Part shown: positions 45,395 to 56,261 of the stretch, in pieces
How the letters are laid out: each line of letters starts with the position of its first letter
Position numbering within the stretch: the stretch's first letter is position 1
From: Okapia johnstoni
Lineage: Eukaryota; Chordata; Mammalia; Artiodactyla; Giraffidae
Assembly: GCA_024291935.2 (NCBI GenBank)
Contig: CM044306.1
Location: 310,001-374,000, forward strand
DNA: 64,000 nucleotides
Reading direction: 5' to 3'
Program-made: the position numbers and the translations under genes
Notes under the pieces: generated by a model
Seen by the model: the letters and a program-made list of their open reading frames with translations, nothing else
What the model was told of the DNA's origin: nothing
The model's database searches: none

Positions 45395-45738
45395 TCTTAA
45401 TTTAAAGTACTTAATTTAAAAATACTTTGTTGCCAAAAAATGCTAACCATCATCTGAACCTTCTGCAAAGATTAATCTTTTTGCAATGGTAACATCAGTG
45501 ATCACTGCTCACAGATAACAGGTAAAATAATAGTGAAAAAGTTTGAAATACGGGGAGACTCACCAAAGTATGACACAGAGGCACGAAGTGGGCAGATGCT
45601 GGTAGAAAAGTGTCTATAGACTTGCTCGAAGCAGGGTTGTCACAAACCTTTGGTTTGTATAAAACAAAACAAAACAAAAACCCGGAATATCTGTGAAGCA
45701 CAAGAAAGTGAGGTGCAGTGAAACAAGGTCTGCCTGTG
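45395..45738 (+). mobile_element. Tigger-like DNA transposon, right part
   Basis: Continues with AATACTTTGTTGCCAAAAAA, TGCTAACCATCATCTGAACC, GAAAAAGTTTGAAATACGG, TAGACTTGCTCGAAGCAGGG, and ends near AACAAGGTCTGCCTGTG, the expected terminus. Confidence 0.75.
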
Positions 45739-45790
45739 AACAGACACTTGTTCTGTGAGATTGTGCAGATGCTGCTGTGATGAATCGACC

Positions 45791-46065
45791 ACTGCTGCTG
45801 CTGCTAAGTCACCTCAGTCGTGTCCGACTCTGTGCGACCCCATAGACGGCAGCCCACCAGGCTCCCCCGTCCCTGGGATCTCCAGGCAAGAACACTGGAG
45901 TGGGTTGCCATTTCCTTCTCCAGTGCATGAAAGTGAAAAGTGAAAGTGAAGTCGCTCAGTCGTGTCCGACTCTTTGCGACCCCGTGGACTGCAGCCCGCC
46001 AGGCTCCTCTGTCCCTGGGATTCTCCAGGCAAGAGTACTGGAGTGGGGTGCCATCGCCTTCTCCA
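45791..46065 (-). mobile_element. Bov-A2 dimeric SINE
   Basis: Reverse dimer: a first BovA unit after a CTG-rich start (CTGCTGCTGCTGCTAAGTCA), the linker GAAAGTGAAAAGTGAAAGTG, then a second unit ending GGTGCCATCGCCTTCTCC. Confidence 0.95.
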
Positions 46066-47677
46066 CCACAGGTACGTCCAAAACTGCAGAACTTGTAGGA
46101 ACTGTCGGCCTGGGCTGACCGTTCAACTGCTGTGACGCGTGCTCTGAAAAACAAGCCGCCATCCAAACCCAGGAAGTGCCTTGTCCTAAAGCTGTAAAAG
46201 TGCGAGGCCTTCATGGGCCTCTCCTGCTCGCCCCCCACCGAGAAGTCAAGGCCATGGTCCTTTTAGAGTCTGTGTTTTCAGCACAGAGTTGGGCAGACAG
46301 AGGAGCAGGCAGAGTCTCGTTTCGAGGCTGCCAGGTCACAGGGCCCGTGGTCTTCTGTGGAGAACCCCAGAGAAAGCGGGACAAGCCAGCCTTGCTCTGG
46401 ATGCGCCCCCACCACGCAAGCTCAGATGAGTTACCACCAGCCGCCTTCAGCCTTCCGAATCTCAGCTTCAGCTTCCTGACCTTGTCGGCAGGGTCAGCGT
46501 TTCCTGTTCTTATTCCCAATCAGACTTTTGTGAGCAGATCCTTTGCTTTCGGAAATGGAGCAACTGAGCCAGGAATGGGAGCTGGCTGGTGACTGGTTAG
46601 GACGACCTCGGACCCTGGCAGCCTCACCCAGTGACCCTAGCCACAGTCCCCAGGAGGATCAGAAAGACCCTACTACTACAGACTGACCAGGAATGAGAAC
46701 GAGAGAAGAATCTTAAAGAACAACGGCTCTTGACAACGTTCCTGAAAATTTTACTTTGAAATTTATTTATGCATGTCAACCTAAAACTATAGCTCATTAA
46801 TAAATGAAAAATTTATAAATGCAAAAAATTATACTGGGATCATAAAGTCTCCTTTATTTTCCCCTTGACTACCAAATCAGAAAGCACAAATTCAGTACAA
46901 AGCACCCAAAAAGTCACACACATCATTTGGATGTGTTTGAAAGCTGCTTTCAATGAATGAGACGGTAGCATTAAGGAGGGTTCTGTTCCCTTGCATCACC
47001 AAGTGCAGAAAAGGAGGTCTAGTTTCTGGTTCTGGTTCACAGCACTAAGTTGACCCTAGGACCTCAGGCCAGGGGCTTGTTTATGGTCACCAAAGCCGTT
47101 CCCAGTGTTTGTTATGAAGACTCCATGCCTGGAGAAGCACACACACAGCCATGTGTCTCTGGAATCCCTGGGGCAGTGCCCCAAGAAGATTACGTGGAGC
47201 AGGGTCATGACCTTGAATAGTATCCCATCTCCCAGTGACCAAGTGTTTCTCCTCTTCGTGTCTTTTGTTCCTTCCTGCTCCTCTGGCTCTGACGTCCCAG
47301 CCACACTTGCCAATCTGCCCCTTTAGGAGAGCAAGGCTGGTCATCCAGAGTCCTCAGGAGGCGGCCGGACATGACCGGACATCAACCACGAGGTTCCATG
47401 TTCCATGGATTCACCTTGATCGTACCTTTCTACTTCTTTTGTGCGTGATACTGGATTTCCATGTACTGTGTGAAGTTGACCAAGATTCTTGTTTTAAATG
47501 AAATGCATTTCAGTAGATAAGAAAGTTGATTTACAAAAAAAAAGTTAAATATTAATATTACAAGAAGTACCTGGATGTGGCAAAAAAACATGTGCACACA
47601 CATACAGACACACGCAAGGCATGGAGACATTTATTTATTTGCTTATTTGGGGGTTATTTCCTTCCTTACTTAGGGGC

Positions 47678-48010
47678 TGCGCATACCCACCGTGCCCTGG
47701 GAGCGGCAGGGCCGTGGGAAGCACCGGCTGTCTCGCTCCTGAGGACGCGGAGTGAACCGAGCGTGCAGGTGCGGGCTCCGGCCACCAGATGGCGCCGCCG
47801 CCGTGCCGAGCGGGCGGCCGGGCTCCGCTTCCTGAGCGCCATCCAAGCCGCCACCGCTCACACATCCCGCGGACGTCCCCGTCGCACAGGCTCAGCGCAG
47901 CGAGGCCGCCCCCGCTCTCCTCGCCCGCACCCCGTTTCAGCGGCCTCCCCGGACCTGAACCTGCCTCAGGTGTGTTTCCGGGCTCCAGCCCCGCCCTCCG
48001 GGAACGCGGT
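47678..48010. promoter_or_regulatory. Orphan CpG-rich patch with CTCF-type motif
   Basis: About 330 bp of CpG-dense unique sequence that contains a consensus CTCF match and is cut on its right by a BovB. No exon is recognised. It could be an intergenic CpG island, an insulator or an unannotated promoter. Confidence 0.5.
47782..47795 (+). promoter_or_regulatory. CTCF core motif (CCACCAGATGGCGC)
   Basis: Exact match to CCASYAGRKGGCRS, the vertebrate CTCF core, in the CpG-rich patch. Occupancy is inferred. Confidence 0.6.
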
Positions 48011-48018
48011 ACAACAAC

Positions 48019-49818
48019 GCAGAAGTAGATGTTTTTCTGGAACTCTTGCTTTTTCGATGATCCAAGGGATGTTGGCAATTTGATCTCTGGTTCCTCTGCC
48101 TTTTCTAAATCCAGCTTGAACATCTGGAAGTTCATGGTTCATGTACTGTTGAAGCCTGCCTTGGAGAATTTTGAGCATTACTTTGCTAGTGTGTGAGATG
48201 AATGCAATTATGCGGTAGTTTGAGCATTCTTTGGCATTGCCTTTCTTTGGTATTAGAATGAAAACTCACCTTTTCCAGTCCTGTGACCACTGCTGCATTT
48301 TCCAAATTTGCTGGCTTACTGAGTGCAGCACTTTCACAGCATCGTCTTTCAGGATTTGAAATAGCTCAACTGGAATTCCATCACCTCCACTAGCTTTGTT
48401 TGTAGTGATGCTTCCTAAGGCCCACTTGACTTCGCATTCCAGGATGTCTGGCTTTAGGTGGGTGATCACACCATTGTGATTATCTGGGTCATGAAGACCT
48501 TTTTTGTATAGTTCTTCTGTGTTTTCTTGCCACCTCTTCTTAATATCTTCTGCTTCTGTTAGGTCCATACCATTTCTGTCCTTTATTGTGCCCATCTTTG
48601 CATGAACTATTCCCTTGGTAAATCTGATTTTCTTGAAGAGAGCTCTAGTCTTTCCCATTCTGTTGTTTTCCTCTGTTTCTTTGCACTGATCACTGAGGAA
48701 GGCTTTCTTATCTCTCCTTACTATTCTTTGGAACTCTGCATTCAAGTGGGAATATCTTTCCTTTTCTCCTTTGCCTTTCACTTCTCTTCTTTTCACAGCT
48801 ATTTTTAAGGCCTCCTCAGACAACCGTTTTGCCTTTTTGCATTTCTTTTTCTTGGGAATGGTCTTGATCACTGCCTCCTGTACACTGTTACAAACCTTTG
48901 TCCATAGTTCTTCAGGCACTCTGTCTACCAGATCTAATCCCTTGAATCTATTTGTCACTTCCAGTGTATAATTGTAAGGGATTTGATTTAGGTCATACCT
49001 GAATGGTCTAGTGGTTTTCCCTACTTTCTTCAATTTAAGTCTGACTTTGGCAATAAGGAGTTCATGATCTGAGCCACAGTCTGCTCCTGGTCTTGTTTTT
49101 GCTGACTCCATAGAGCTTCTCCACCTTTGGCTGCAAAGAATATAATCAATCTGATTTCAGTGTTGACCATCTGGTGATGTCCAGGTGTAGAGTCTTCTCT
49201 TGTGTTGTTGGAAGAGGGTGCTTGCTATGACCAGTGCATTCTCTTGGCAAAACTCTATTAGCCTTTGCCCTGCTTCATTCTGTACTCCAAGGCCAAATTT
49301 GCCTGTTACACCAGGTGTCTTCTGACTTCCTACTTTTGCATTCCAGTCCTCTAGAATGAAAAGGACATCTTTTTTGGGTGTTAGTTCTAGAGGTCTTGTA
49401 GGTCTTCATAGAACTGTTCAACTTCAGCTGCTTCAGCATTATTGGTCGGGACATAGACTTGGATTACTGTGGTATTGAGCGGTTTGCCTTGGAAATGAAC
49501 AGAGATCATTCTCTCTTTTCTGAGATTGCATCCAAGTACTGCATATCGGACTCTTTTGTTGACCATGATGGCTACTCCATTTCTTCTAAGGGATTCTTGC
49601 CCACAGTAGTAGATATAATGGTCATCTGAATTAAATTCACCCATTCCAGTCCATTTTAGTTCGCTGATTCCTAAAATGTCGATGTTCACTCTTGTCATCT
49701 CCTGTTTGACCACCTCCAATTTGCCTTGATTCATGGACCTAACATTCCAGGTTTCTATGCAATATTGCTCTTTACTGCATCAGACTTTACTTCCGTCACC
49801 AACCACATCCACAACTGG
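48019..49818 (-). mobile_element. BovB (RTE) LINE, 1.8-kb internal piece: endonuclease and N-terminal reverse transcriptase
   Basis: Largest BovB piece here. On the minus strand a 115-codon frame (49734-49387) gives the AP-endonuclease start (NIDILGISELKWTGMGEF, VIQVYVPTNNAEA). A 281-codon frame (49111-48266) begins near the endonuclease SDH motif (GSDHELLIAKVRLKLKK) and continues into the connector and RT (NKASGGDGIPVELFQILKDD). A third short frame has PDVQAGFRKGRGTRDQIANI (48178 on). Frameshifts and stops separate them, and the RT catalytic and 3' regions are missing, so the element is inactive. Confidence 0.95.
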
Positions 49819-49855
49819 CACTCAAGTATCTTTCAATTTGATAAAAACTTAATTG

Positions 49856-50014
49856 GGCTTCCCAGGTGGCGCTAGTGGTAAAGAACCTGCCTGCTGATGC
49901 CCAACACACAGGAGGCGAGGATTCGATCCCTGGGTCAGGAGATCCCCCAGAGGAGGGTGTGGCAACCCACTCCAGTGTTCCCGCCTGGAGAATCCCATGG
50001 ATGGAGGAGGTTGG
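49856..50014 (+). mobile_element. Bov-tA SINE, variant head
   Basis: Forward: GGGCTTCCCAGGTGGCGCTA, GTGGTAAAGAACCTGCCTGC, B-box GATTCGATCCC. The 3' end is truncated. The head contains CAGGTGGCGCTAG, close to the CTCF core. Confidence 0.92.
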
Positions 50015-50344
50015 AGACCACATACGTCAACTGGCCCCTCCAGCCTCTGGCAGGTGGTTGACCGCTTACACATGAGTGATTCTCCACTCTCTTCTGGGGA
50101 AACAATTCAGAATAAGCCCAAAATTCACACTAAAAGTGTGACAACAGTGTTCTCTGCTGAGTTCCCTTGCAGGGTGTTCAGAAATAGACAATTAACTTAG
50201 AACAGCTGGTAAGAAGGACAGACAGCCCCTTGTGAACTTGTCGGTCTGGTTTGGGCAGTTTTCACTCGACCATTTTTATGAAAAATGGCTCTGTAAAATG
50301 CTTTTAATTCTTCTCCAAAAATACCAAGCTACGCACCCAATTTC

Positions 50345-50505
50345 TGTCACCTGGATCCTCACTCCGTCCCTAACCTCTATCTCTCAGACCCTCCACCCTC
50401 CTGCTAACTATCCTGGACTTCCTCCAGGTTCTCAAACCCACCTCGGAGCTTTGCACCTGCCAGTCCCAGCCCGGAAGCATCCGTCGTGGCCTTTCCCCAG
50501 GGACT
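50345..50505 (+). repeat. L2-like LINE fragment, left part
   Basis: Pyrimidine-rich CCTCCAGGTTCTCAAACCC followed by ACCTCGGAGCTTTGCACCTG and TGGCCTTTCCCCAGGGAC. It continues after the Bov-tA at 50746. Confidence 0.5.
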
Positions 50506-50526
50506 CTTATTCACCAGGGTTGGGCT

Positions 50527-50724
50527 CAGTCGCTTAGTCATGTCTGACTCTTTGTGACCCCACTGACTGTAGCCCACCAGGCTCCTCTGTCCACGGGACT
50601 TTTCAGGCAGGGATACTGGAGTGAGTTGCCATTTTCCTCCTCCCGGGGATCTTCCCGACCCACGTCTCTTGTGTCTCCTGCACTGCCGGCAGATTCTTTA
50701 CCCACTGAGCCATCAGCAAAGCCC
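50527..50724 (-). mobile_element. Bov-tA SINE with 21-bp target-site duplication, inside L2
   Basis: Complete reverse copy. Flanking direct repeats at 50506-50526 and 50725-50745 start CTTATT and end GGGCT, with a few differences. Confidence 0.94.
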
Positions 50725-50745
50725 CTTATTTATCAGGGCTGGGCT

Positions 50746-50850
50746 TAAAAATGCTCTCTTCAGGGAAGCCTTCCCTGATAACTGACCCCACTCTCTCAGC
50801 TGCCCCTTTAGGCTCAGCTGCGGAAGTTTGTATTTACTTCCTCAACGTCC
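50746..50850 (+). repeat. L2-like LINE fragment, right part
   Basis: AAAATGCTCTCTTCAGGGAA, GCCTTCCCTGATAACTGACC is a typical L2 3' region. Confidence 0.6.
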
Positions 50851-51019
50851 AGCTTCCCCATTGTCTGTTGCCCATCACTTGCCAGTGGACAGCGTCTGAA
50901 AGTTGACGTGGCTGGTTCTCAGCACAGTCAGAGTGTCTGCAGCACCACCACCGCTGCATCAGAACAGCAAGCTGGTCATGCTGCCAGAACTGGCCAGAAC
51001 CTACATATGTGCGCCTGGC

Positions 51020-51033
51020 GTTTCCATGGCAAC
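51020..51033. promoter_or_regulatory. RFX X-box-like palindrome (GTTTCCATGGCAAC)
   Basis: Perfect right arm (GGCAAC) and a left arm with one mismatch to GTNRCC. This is a known high-affinity RFX variant layout. Confidence 0.5.
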
Positions 51034-51295
51034 CAGCTGGGCCATGGGGCGGAGCACTTTTTTCTCTAATTGGGTCCCCAAGTTAATCGCAGATGTGCCT
51101 CTATGAAGGCAAGGGACTTACTGTGAAGTCATGGTTTATGAATTCATAGGGCTGAACCTCTGCTGTCCAGAAACTCCCTCTCAGAGTCAGGACTGTGGGA
51201 GGGGCGGGCCGAGGCCCTGAGCCCCAGGGGGAGGCCCGCAGCCCTCGCGCTCAGCTCCCTCCCACCGCCTCTGACACCCGCCCCTGCCCGTGGCT

Positions 51296-51331
51296 GCCCT
51301 GTCTGCCCCTGCCCTGCCCTGCCCTGCCCTC
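51296..51331. repeat. (CCCTG)n short tandem repeat
   Basis: Six to seven CCCTG-type units in a row. Confidence 0.9.
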
Positions 51332-52284
51332 TTTCTCATTCTCAGAGTCCGTCGCCAGGTAAGCTTTTGGAGGTAATTGCTAGATTCTCCGTATTTTTCT
51401 TCTTTCTAGAGATGATGGGATTTCAGAGCCATCTGCAGCGTTCTCTGGCCAAAGACGTGTCTCTGCACATATTTGCAGCTTAATTAACAGCCTCCTGATT
51501 GCAGAGTTCTCCCAGGGGGACACACCTGCTCTGCCTTAGGAAGCTTGGGAATTTGCTGTCTGTGGGGGGGCGGGGGGCGGGCAGCTATCTTTTTTTCCCT
51601 ACTACAATTTTTCTGTCTCTTCAGGTAAATGCATTTGAACTCTGGTGGACTTTAGGTGCTTCCTTTAAAGAAACGATTTTGAATCATCTCTGGACTGCTG
51701 TCCCAAAGGAAAGTCTTTTCTTGTGAGGCATGTGTGCCAAAGATTGTACCAGGAGAGGCTGTAGGCATGGCTTCCTTTCTGCCTCGCTGCCCCTCCGTGT
51801 CAGAGCACAGCAGCAGACTCCCTGGGAGCTGAGATCTCACTGGGACTGTTGTTTCCCCCTCCCTCAGGCTCCCAAGGGGCGGGTCTCCCCCCCCACCCCG
51901 CCCGGAGCCTGAACCCCAGGCAGTGAGTCCTTCCCCTCTGAGGACGCGAGGAGTCAGCCAGAAGGTCTTCTGTGCTTGGAGTGGATGGGGCTGGGACTGC
52001 CTCACCCCGCCCCTTCCTCCCCGGGGAGTGCCCGCCAGCCTCTCGGACCCCACCCCCACCACCCGTCCTGTCTGGGACCCCCTGGTCCAGCTACGGCCTC
52101 TCCTTAGCTCTGCCTCTCGGCCCGGCCCCTCGAGTCAAAGCATCTGTTGACTGCTGTGCTGGGTCCTGGACCCCAGCCTCCCTTCTGGACTCTTCTGCCC
52201 CTCAGCTCCCCACCCCACAGCTGGGAGCTGCATATTTGGAAGTAGCTAGGAGAGGGGATCTTCAACGTTCTCATTTCAAGAAAA

Positions 52285-52420
52285 GAACATGTTTGTAACC
52301 GTGTGTGGTGATGGGCTTACTGTGGAGGTCACTTGCAATGCATGCAAACATCGAATCATAACATTGCACTCCTGAAACTAATATAACATTACATCATCAT
52401 ACCTCAGTGAAAATGAGTCC
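52285..52420 (+). repeat. Retroposon 3'-end-like sequence
   Basis: ACTCCTGAAACTAATATAAC followed by ATACCTCAGTGAAAA is a motif often found at old LINE 3' ends. The family is not certain. Confidence 0.35.
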
Positions 52421-52424
52421 AGCC

Positions 52425-52605
52425 TAACTCATCCCTCCCTGAAATCTCTGGTTCCCCACTGCCTCAAAAAGGAAGTCCAAAATCCTTAGTCTGGAGGTCA
52501 CGCTTCTTTACTTTCTGGTCCCAACCTACGTCCAGCCACCCCCCTGGCCACTCCCCCTTAGTGAGTGCCCTGAGGCCCCTTACACGGGCCTCCACGGTGG
52601 GCGGG
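52425..52605 (+). repeat. L2 LINE fragment
   Basis: CCACTGCCTCAAAAAGGAAG, TCCAAAATCCTTAGTCTGGA, TTTCTGGTCCCAACCTACG. Confidence 0.65.
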
Positions 52606-52819
52606 GGTGACTGTCACTGCGAATGCTGAGTGGTGGGGAGTGCACAGGGCCGTGCAGGGATGGGTCCCCTCTGAGGGAAGGCACAACAAGAATTCAAGGG
52701 TGATGGCCATCGTCACCAGCTTGCTGGCCTGGGACCACGGCTCCCCAGCTGGGCACCCGCAGAGTTGCCGCAGGACATTCTAAGGGAAACACAGCAGCGT
52801 CTGTCTTACTGCTTTGACG

Positions 52820-53115
52820 CCTCCCTGGAAATGGCCTCCTGCCTTTGCTCTGGGCGTCTCTGAGGCGGATAGAGAGGGGGCCATTCCTGAGCCATTCAAC
52901 CAGGGCAGGCTTCTCAGAGGAAGCTTGCGAAGTACTTGTCTGCTGCCCTTGGAGCAGAGGAAAAGCACAGGTCCAGAAAGATCACAACATCGATATTCAT
53001 AGGTCTTGAGAATGAGGATAGGTTCAAAGATAAGAAAATGAAAATGGAGGAGGGTGGGCAAAATGTTGCTAGTAGATGATTCTGTTGGAATCAGCCCAGA
53101 TGTCCACAGGTCCGT
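52820..53115. repeat. Unclassified repeat, copy A
   Basis: TTTGCTCTGGGCGTCTCTGA, GGGGCCATTCCTGAGCC, TTCAACCAGGGCAGGCTTCT, then AAAGCACAGGTCC, TGTTGCTAGTAG and CAGATGTCCAC. The same ordered landmarks occur at 56262-56735. Confidence 0.6.
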
Positions 53116-53385
53116 CTGTGTTTCCACAAGCGCATGAATGTTACTCAGAAGGACGTGCACGAGAAGCAGTGTCAAGGCCACGAAGGGGCTCGGCTCGCTC
53201 CTTTCTGTCCCAGGGCAATGTGTTAAAGAGAAGGAAAGCAATGAATTGGCCATAAGAGGGCAGAATTGTTAGCTTTTTCCTTATAGAAGAAGCACTTGAA
53301 ATTTGCAAAAACAAAACAACTGCTTCTTTGTGGGTGCAAGTTCCAGGCTGAATGGACAAGTGAATAATTTGATGCGGGAGGGGTA

Positions 53386-53577
53386 AGTGCCAGTGTTAGT
53401 CACCCAGTCGTGTCAGGCTCTTTGCGACCCCATGGACTGTAGCCCACCAGGCTCCTCTGTCCACAGCATTCTTCAGTCAAGAACACTGGAGCGGGTAGCC
53501 ACGCCCTGCTCTTCCCCATCCAGGGATCAAACCCGCATCTCCTGCACTGCAGGATTCCTTACTGTCTGATCCACAGC
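53386..53577 (-). mobile_element. Bov-tA SINE
   Basis: Complete reverse copy: AGTCACCCAGTCGTGTCAGG to TTACTGTCTGATCCACAGC. Confidence 0.92.
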
Positions 53578-53579
53578 AA

Positions 53580-54240
53580 ATTACTTTAGAGATAAAGAAA
53601 CTTAAAATCCATTATCAAGGGCAGTTCAACATCTCAAGAAAACTTGTATTATGCACAAAACTCTTTTCTTGGGGTCCACTTTCCATAGGCCTTTTATTTT
53701 TTCTCCTTTAATCACTGTTCATTTAGAAACAGCCACCTATAAGTCAGACCTACTTTCTTTTTCTTAATAAAATGTAATTTCATTTCTCATACCTTTTTTT
53801 AATTTTTAAATTTTTTTTTCATACCTTTTTTTTAAACTAAAACCATACATCCTACTCTCCTTAAGCAAACATGAACTGTCCTTTATGTTAGCATTCTGTA
53901 GATTGTTGAACATAAATACCAATGATAATTTCTAAAAACATTTGCTTTCTTATAGGGAACATCTCAGGGTGGCACCAAGCATATTTATTAATAGTCCAAA
54001 ACTTCTTTAGTCTCTCTGTAAGAAGTTAGTGTTTAGTAGTTAATATTTTGGACTTTTAACCCCCAAACTGACGCTCCAGGTATAGGCTGCTAAAGAGTGG
54101 CTTATGGCCTGGCAATCACCTTAGGTTGCAGGTTTGTGTCATCTTCCTGATAAACCAAACAAACGCACAAGGCCCATCCCGGGGGCAATGATGGCCAGAG
54201 TCTGGATCAATTGCAGAAATCACATTTAAAAGAGACATCG
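53580..54240. other. AT-rich unassigned segment
   Basis: About 650 bp of AT-rich sequence with a local duplication of CATACCTTTTTTT (about 53789 and 53821) and several AATAAA-like strings. It is probably an old transposon or LTR that I cannot identify. No reading frame is supported. Confidence 0.4.
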
Positions 54241-54529
54241 CAGCCTAGAGGGTCTATGAGGGCAGTGACCAGGATGAGGAAATACCCAGAACCACGGCAC
54301 CTACAGCCTGGGACGGGACTTAATTCACCTGCAGAAGAAGAGGTGACCAGTCACTGGGGACCAGCGACTATTCTCAGCTGCAACTCAGCAAAGCAGGCTC
54401 GTGTGGCGTGTCCCCAAGGGCAGAGGGGCGCCAGCGGATTGCAGTAACCCGAGTCACAGCCGTGGGGGGCCCAGAGCCTCTGCGGGGCGGGGCGCGGAGG
54501 GAGGGCTCCTCAGAAGCCAGGACACCCGG

Positions 54530-55045
54530 AGACCCAGGGGCGGGGGGAGGCGGGGCCGGGGCAGGGGAGGCGGGGCCGGGAGCTGGAGAGAGGGCTGGAG
54601 AGGGGCCGCGGCCAGGGGCAGGGAGGTGTGGCCAGGGGGTTGGAGAGGGGGGGGGGCCAGGGCTGGAGAGGGGCGGTGGCCAAGGGGCGGGGAGGCGGGG
54701 CCGGGGCAGGGGAGGCGGGGCCGGGAGCTGGAGAGAGGGCTGGAGAGGGGCCGCGGCCAGGGGCAGGGAGGTGTGGCCAGGGGTTGGAGAGGGGGCGGGG
54801 CCAGGGCTGGAGAGGGGCGGTGGCCAAGGGCGGGGAGGCGCGGCCGGGGGCGGGGAGGCGGGGCCAGGAGCTGGAGAGGGGAGCGAGGCCAGGGGACGGG
54901 AAGGCGGGCCAGGGGCTGGAGCGGGGGCGCGGCCAGAGGCGGGAGCGGGGGCGCGGCCAGAGGCGGAGAGGCGGGGCCGGGGGCTGGGAGGCGGGGCCGG
55001 GGCGGGGAGGCGGGGCCCGGGGGCTGGAATGGGGGAAGGTGAGGG
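54530..55045. repeat. GGGGC(C)GGG minisatellite with about 145-bp higher-order unit
   Basis: G-rich array of AGGCGGGGCCGGGG, GAGCTGGAGAGAGGGCTGGA and GGCCAGGGGCAGGGAGG blocks. Long units restart near 54551, 54696 and 54839 (spacings 145 and 143). Frames through it are composition artefacts. Confidence 0.95.
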
Positions 55046-55047
55046 GG

Positions 55048-55250
55048 CGCTGTGCACTCCGTCGTGTCCGACTCTATGCGACCCCATGGACTGTGGCCCA
55101 CCAGGCTCCTCTGTCTTTGGGATTCTCCAGCCAAGAACACTGGAGTCAGTCGCCATTTCCTGCTCCAGGGGGTTCTTCCCGACCCAGGGATGGAACCAGA
55201 GTCTCTTGCATCTGCTGCCTGGCAGGCAGATCCTTCTGAGGGGCTCCCTC
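55048..55250 (-). mobile_element. Bov-tA SINE directly after the minisatellite
   Basis: Reverse: TCCGTCGTGTCCGACTCTAT to GCCTGGCAGGCAGATCCTT. Confidence 0.92.
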
Positions 55251-55479
55251 CCTCACACCTGGAGGGTTAAGGTGGGGGAGAGGTGGCGCTGGGGCAGGTG
55301 ACCCTGAGGTTCCTCCCCTCTCCCCCTGCTCTCCTGGGACGGGTCCTGGCTCTGGGGCTGAACTGAAGCAGCCACAAGCGGAGCGCAGCCTGCCTGGGAC
55401 ACAACCAAGTCGGAGAGCCATCGCCACCAGGTGCTTTGGTGTGAGGTGTCTGTCGAGGGGGCGGGGGGAGGTTGGGGCG

Positions 55480-55620
55480 ATACTGTTCAGAGGAACGTTT
55501 GGAGCATCAGGACAAAGAGCAAAAGGCACCGATGTACTGTTGAACTGTACGTAACCTTGTTCTGTATTTTCCAAGTCTCCATAAATGTGTTGTCATACTT
55601 TCATAATTAAATAAAGAGCA
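55480..55620 (+). repeat. Old retroposon 3'-end-like sequence with AATAAA
   Basis: AACCTTGTTCTGTATTTTCC then AATTAAATAAAGAGC. It looks like a degenerate retroposon tail; the family is unknown. Confidence 0.35.
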
Positions 55621-55621
55621 A

Positions 55622-55830
55622 AGCGCATGGGTTTGGGGGCTGGTCAAAGCCAGGCTTTCATATCTACAAGCCCAGTGACCAGACTCAGTTTACTGATCTG
55701 TCCAATGGGAATAACAGGGTTTCCTTCATTAGACTGTAGTGAGGATTCAGCAGGGTTCCATGGGAAAAGGGCCTGACACACAGTAGTTGCTGAACAAATC
55801 TTAGTTCCCATCCTTTTCTCGTTTCCAAAG
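55622..55830 (+). repeat. MIR SINE, near full length
   Basis: CCAGTGACCAGACTCAGTTT, ACTGATCTGTCCAATGGGAA, GTAGTGAGGATTCAGCAGGG, CCTGACACACAGTAGTTGCT. Confidence 0.85.
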
Positions 55831-55974
55831 GAAACAAAGAGGTTCTGGGGGCCTGCTTGGGGTCTCTTTCTTCTGCAGCATCTTGGCGAGAAGGAAGGAG
55901 GAAGGGCCAGAGGAGCGGGCCTAGAGACAGCCCTGTGTTTAGGGGCACAAAACCGCACTGAGAGCTCCAGATTG

Positions 55975-56070
55975 AGCTACTGTGTGGAGTAATTATGGCT
56001 GCTATTTTTGCACATTTGTTTAATAACGTTAATTTGGCGACAGCCTGATATTATAACATCCTCTCCCACA
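55975..56070. other. AT-rich unique island, candidate conserved element
   Basis: GTGTGGAGTAATTATGGCTG, TTTGCACATTTGTTTAATAA, CGTTAATTTGGCGACAGCC. Several homeodomain-type TAAT cores in low-repeat sequence. Conservation cannot be tested here. Confidence 0.3.
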
Positions 56071-56261
56071 CAAAGGTGGCATTAGCTCCCTATGCACCAG
56101 AATCCATTTGCACTTTTCCTGTGGGGTTCGGGGCTCGGTAGCTGGTGACTCACAGCCGGAGGGGCCTCCGGGAAAGGCCGCTTTCCACGTGGGGGTGGGA
56201 GCGGCGGGGGTGGGGGGGCGGGGGACCTGACAACGTCCTGTAACATGCGAACTTGATGCCC

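Noticed and set aside
54374..55301. Several 200-300-codon frames
   Set aside because: GC-rich minisatellite translations joined to a Bov-tA.
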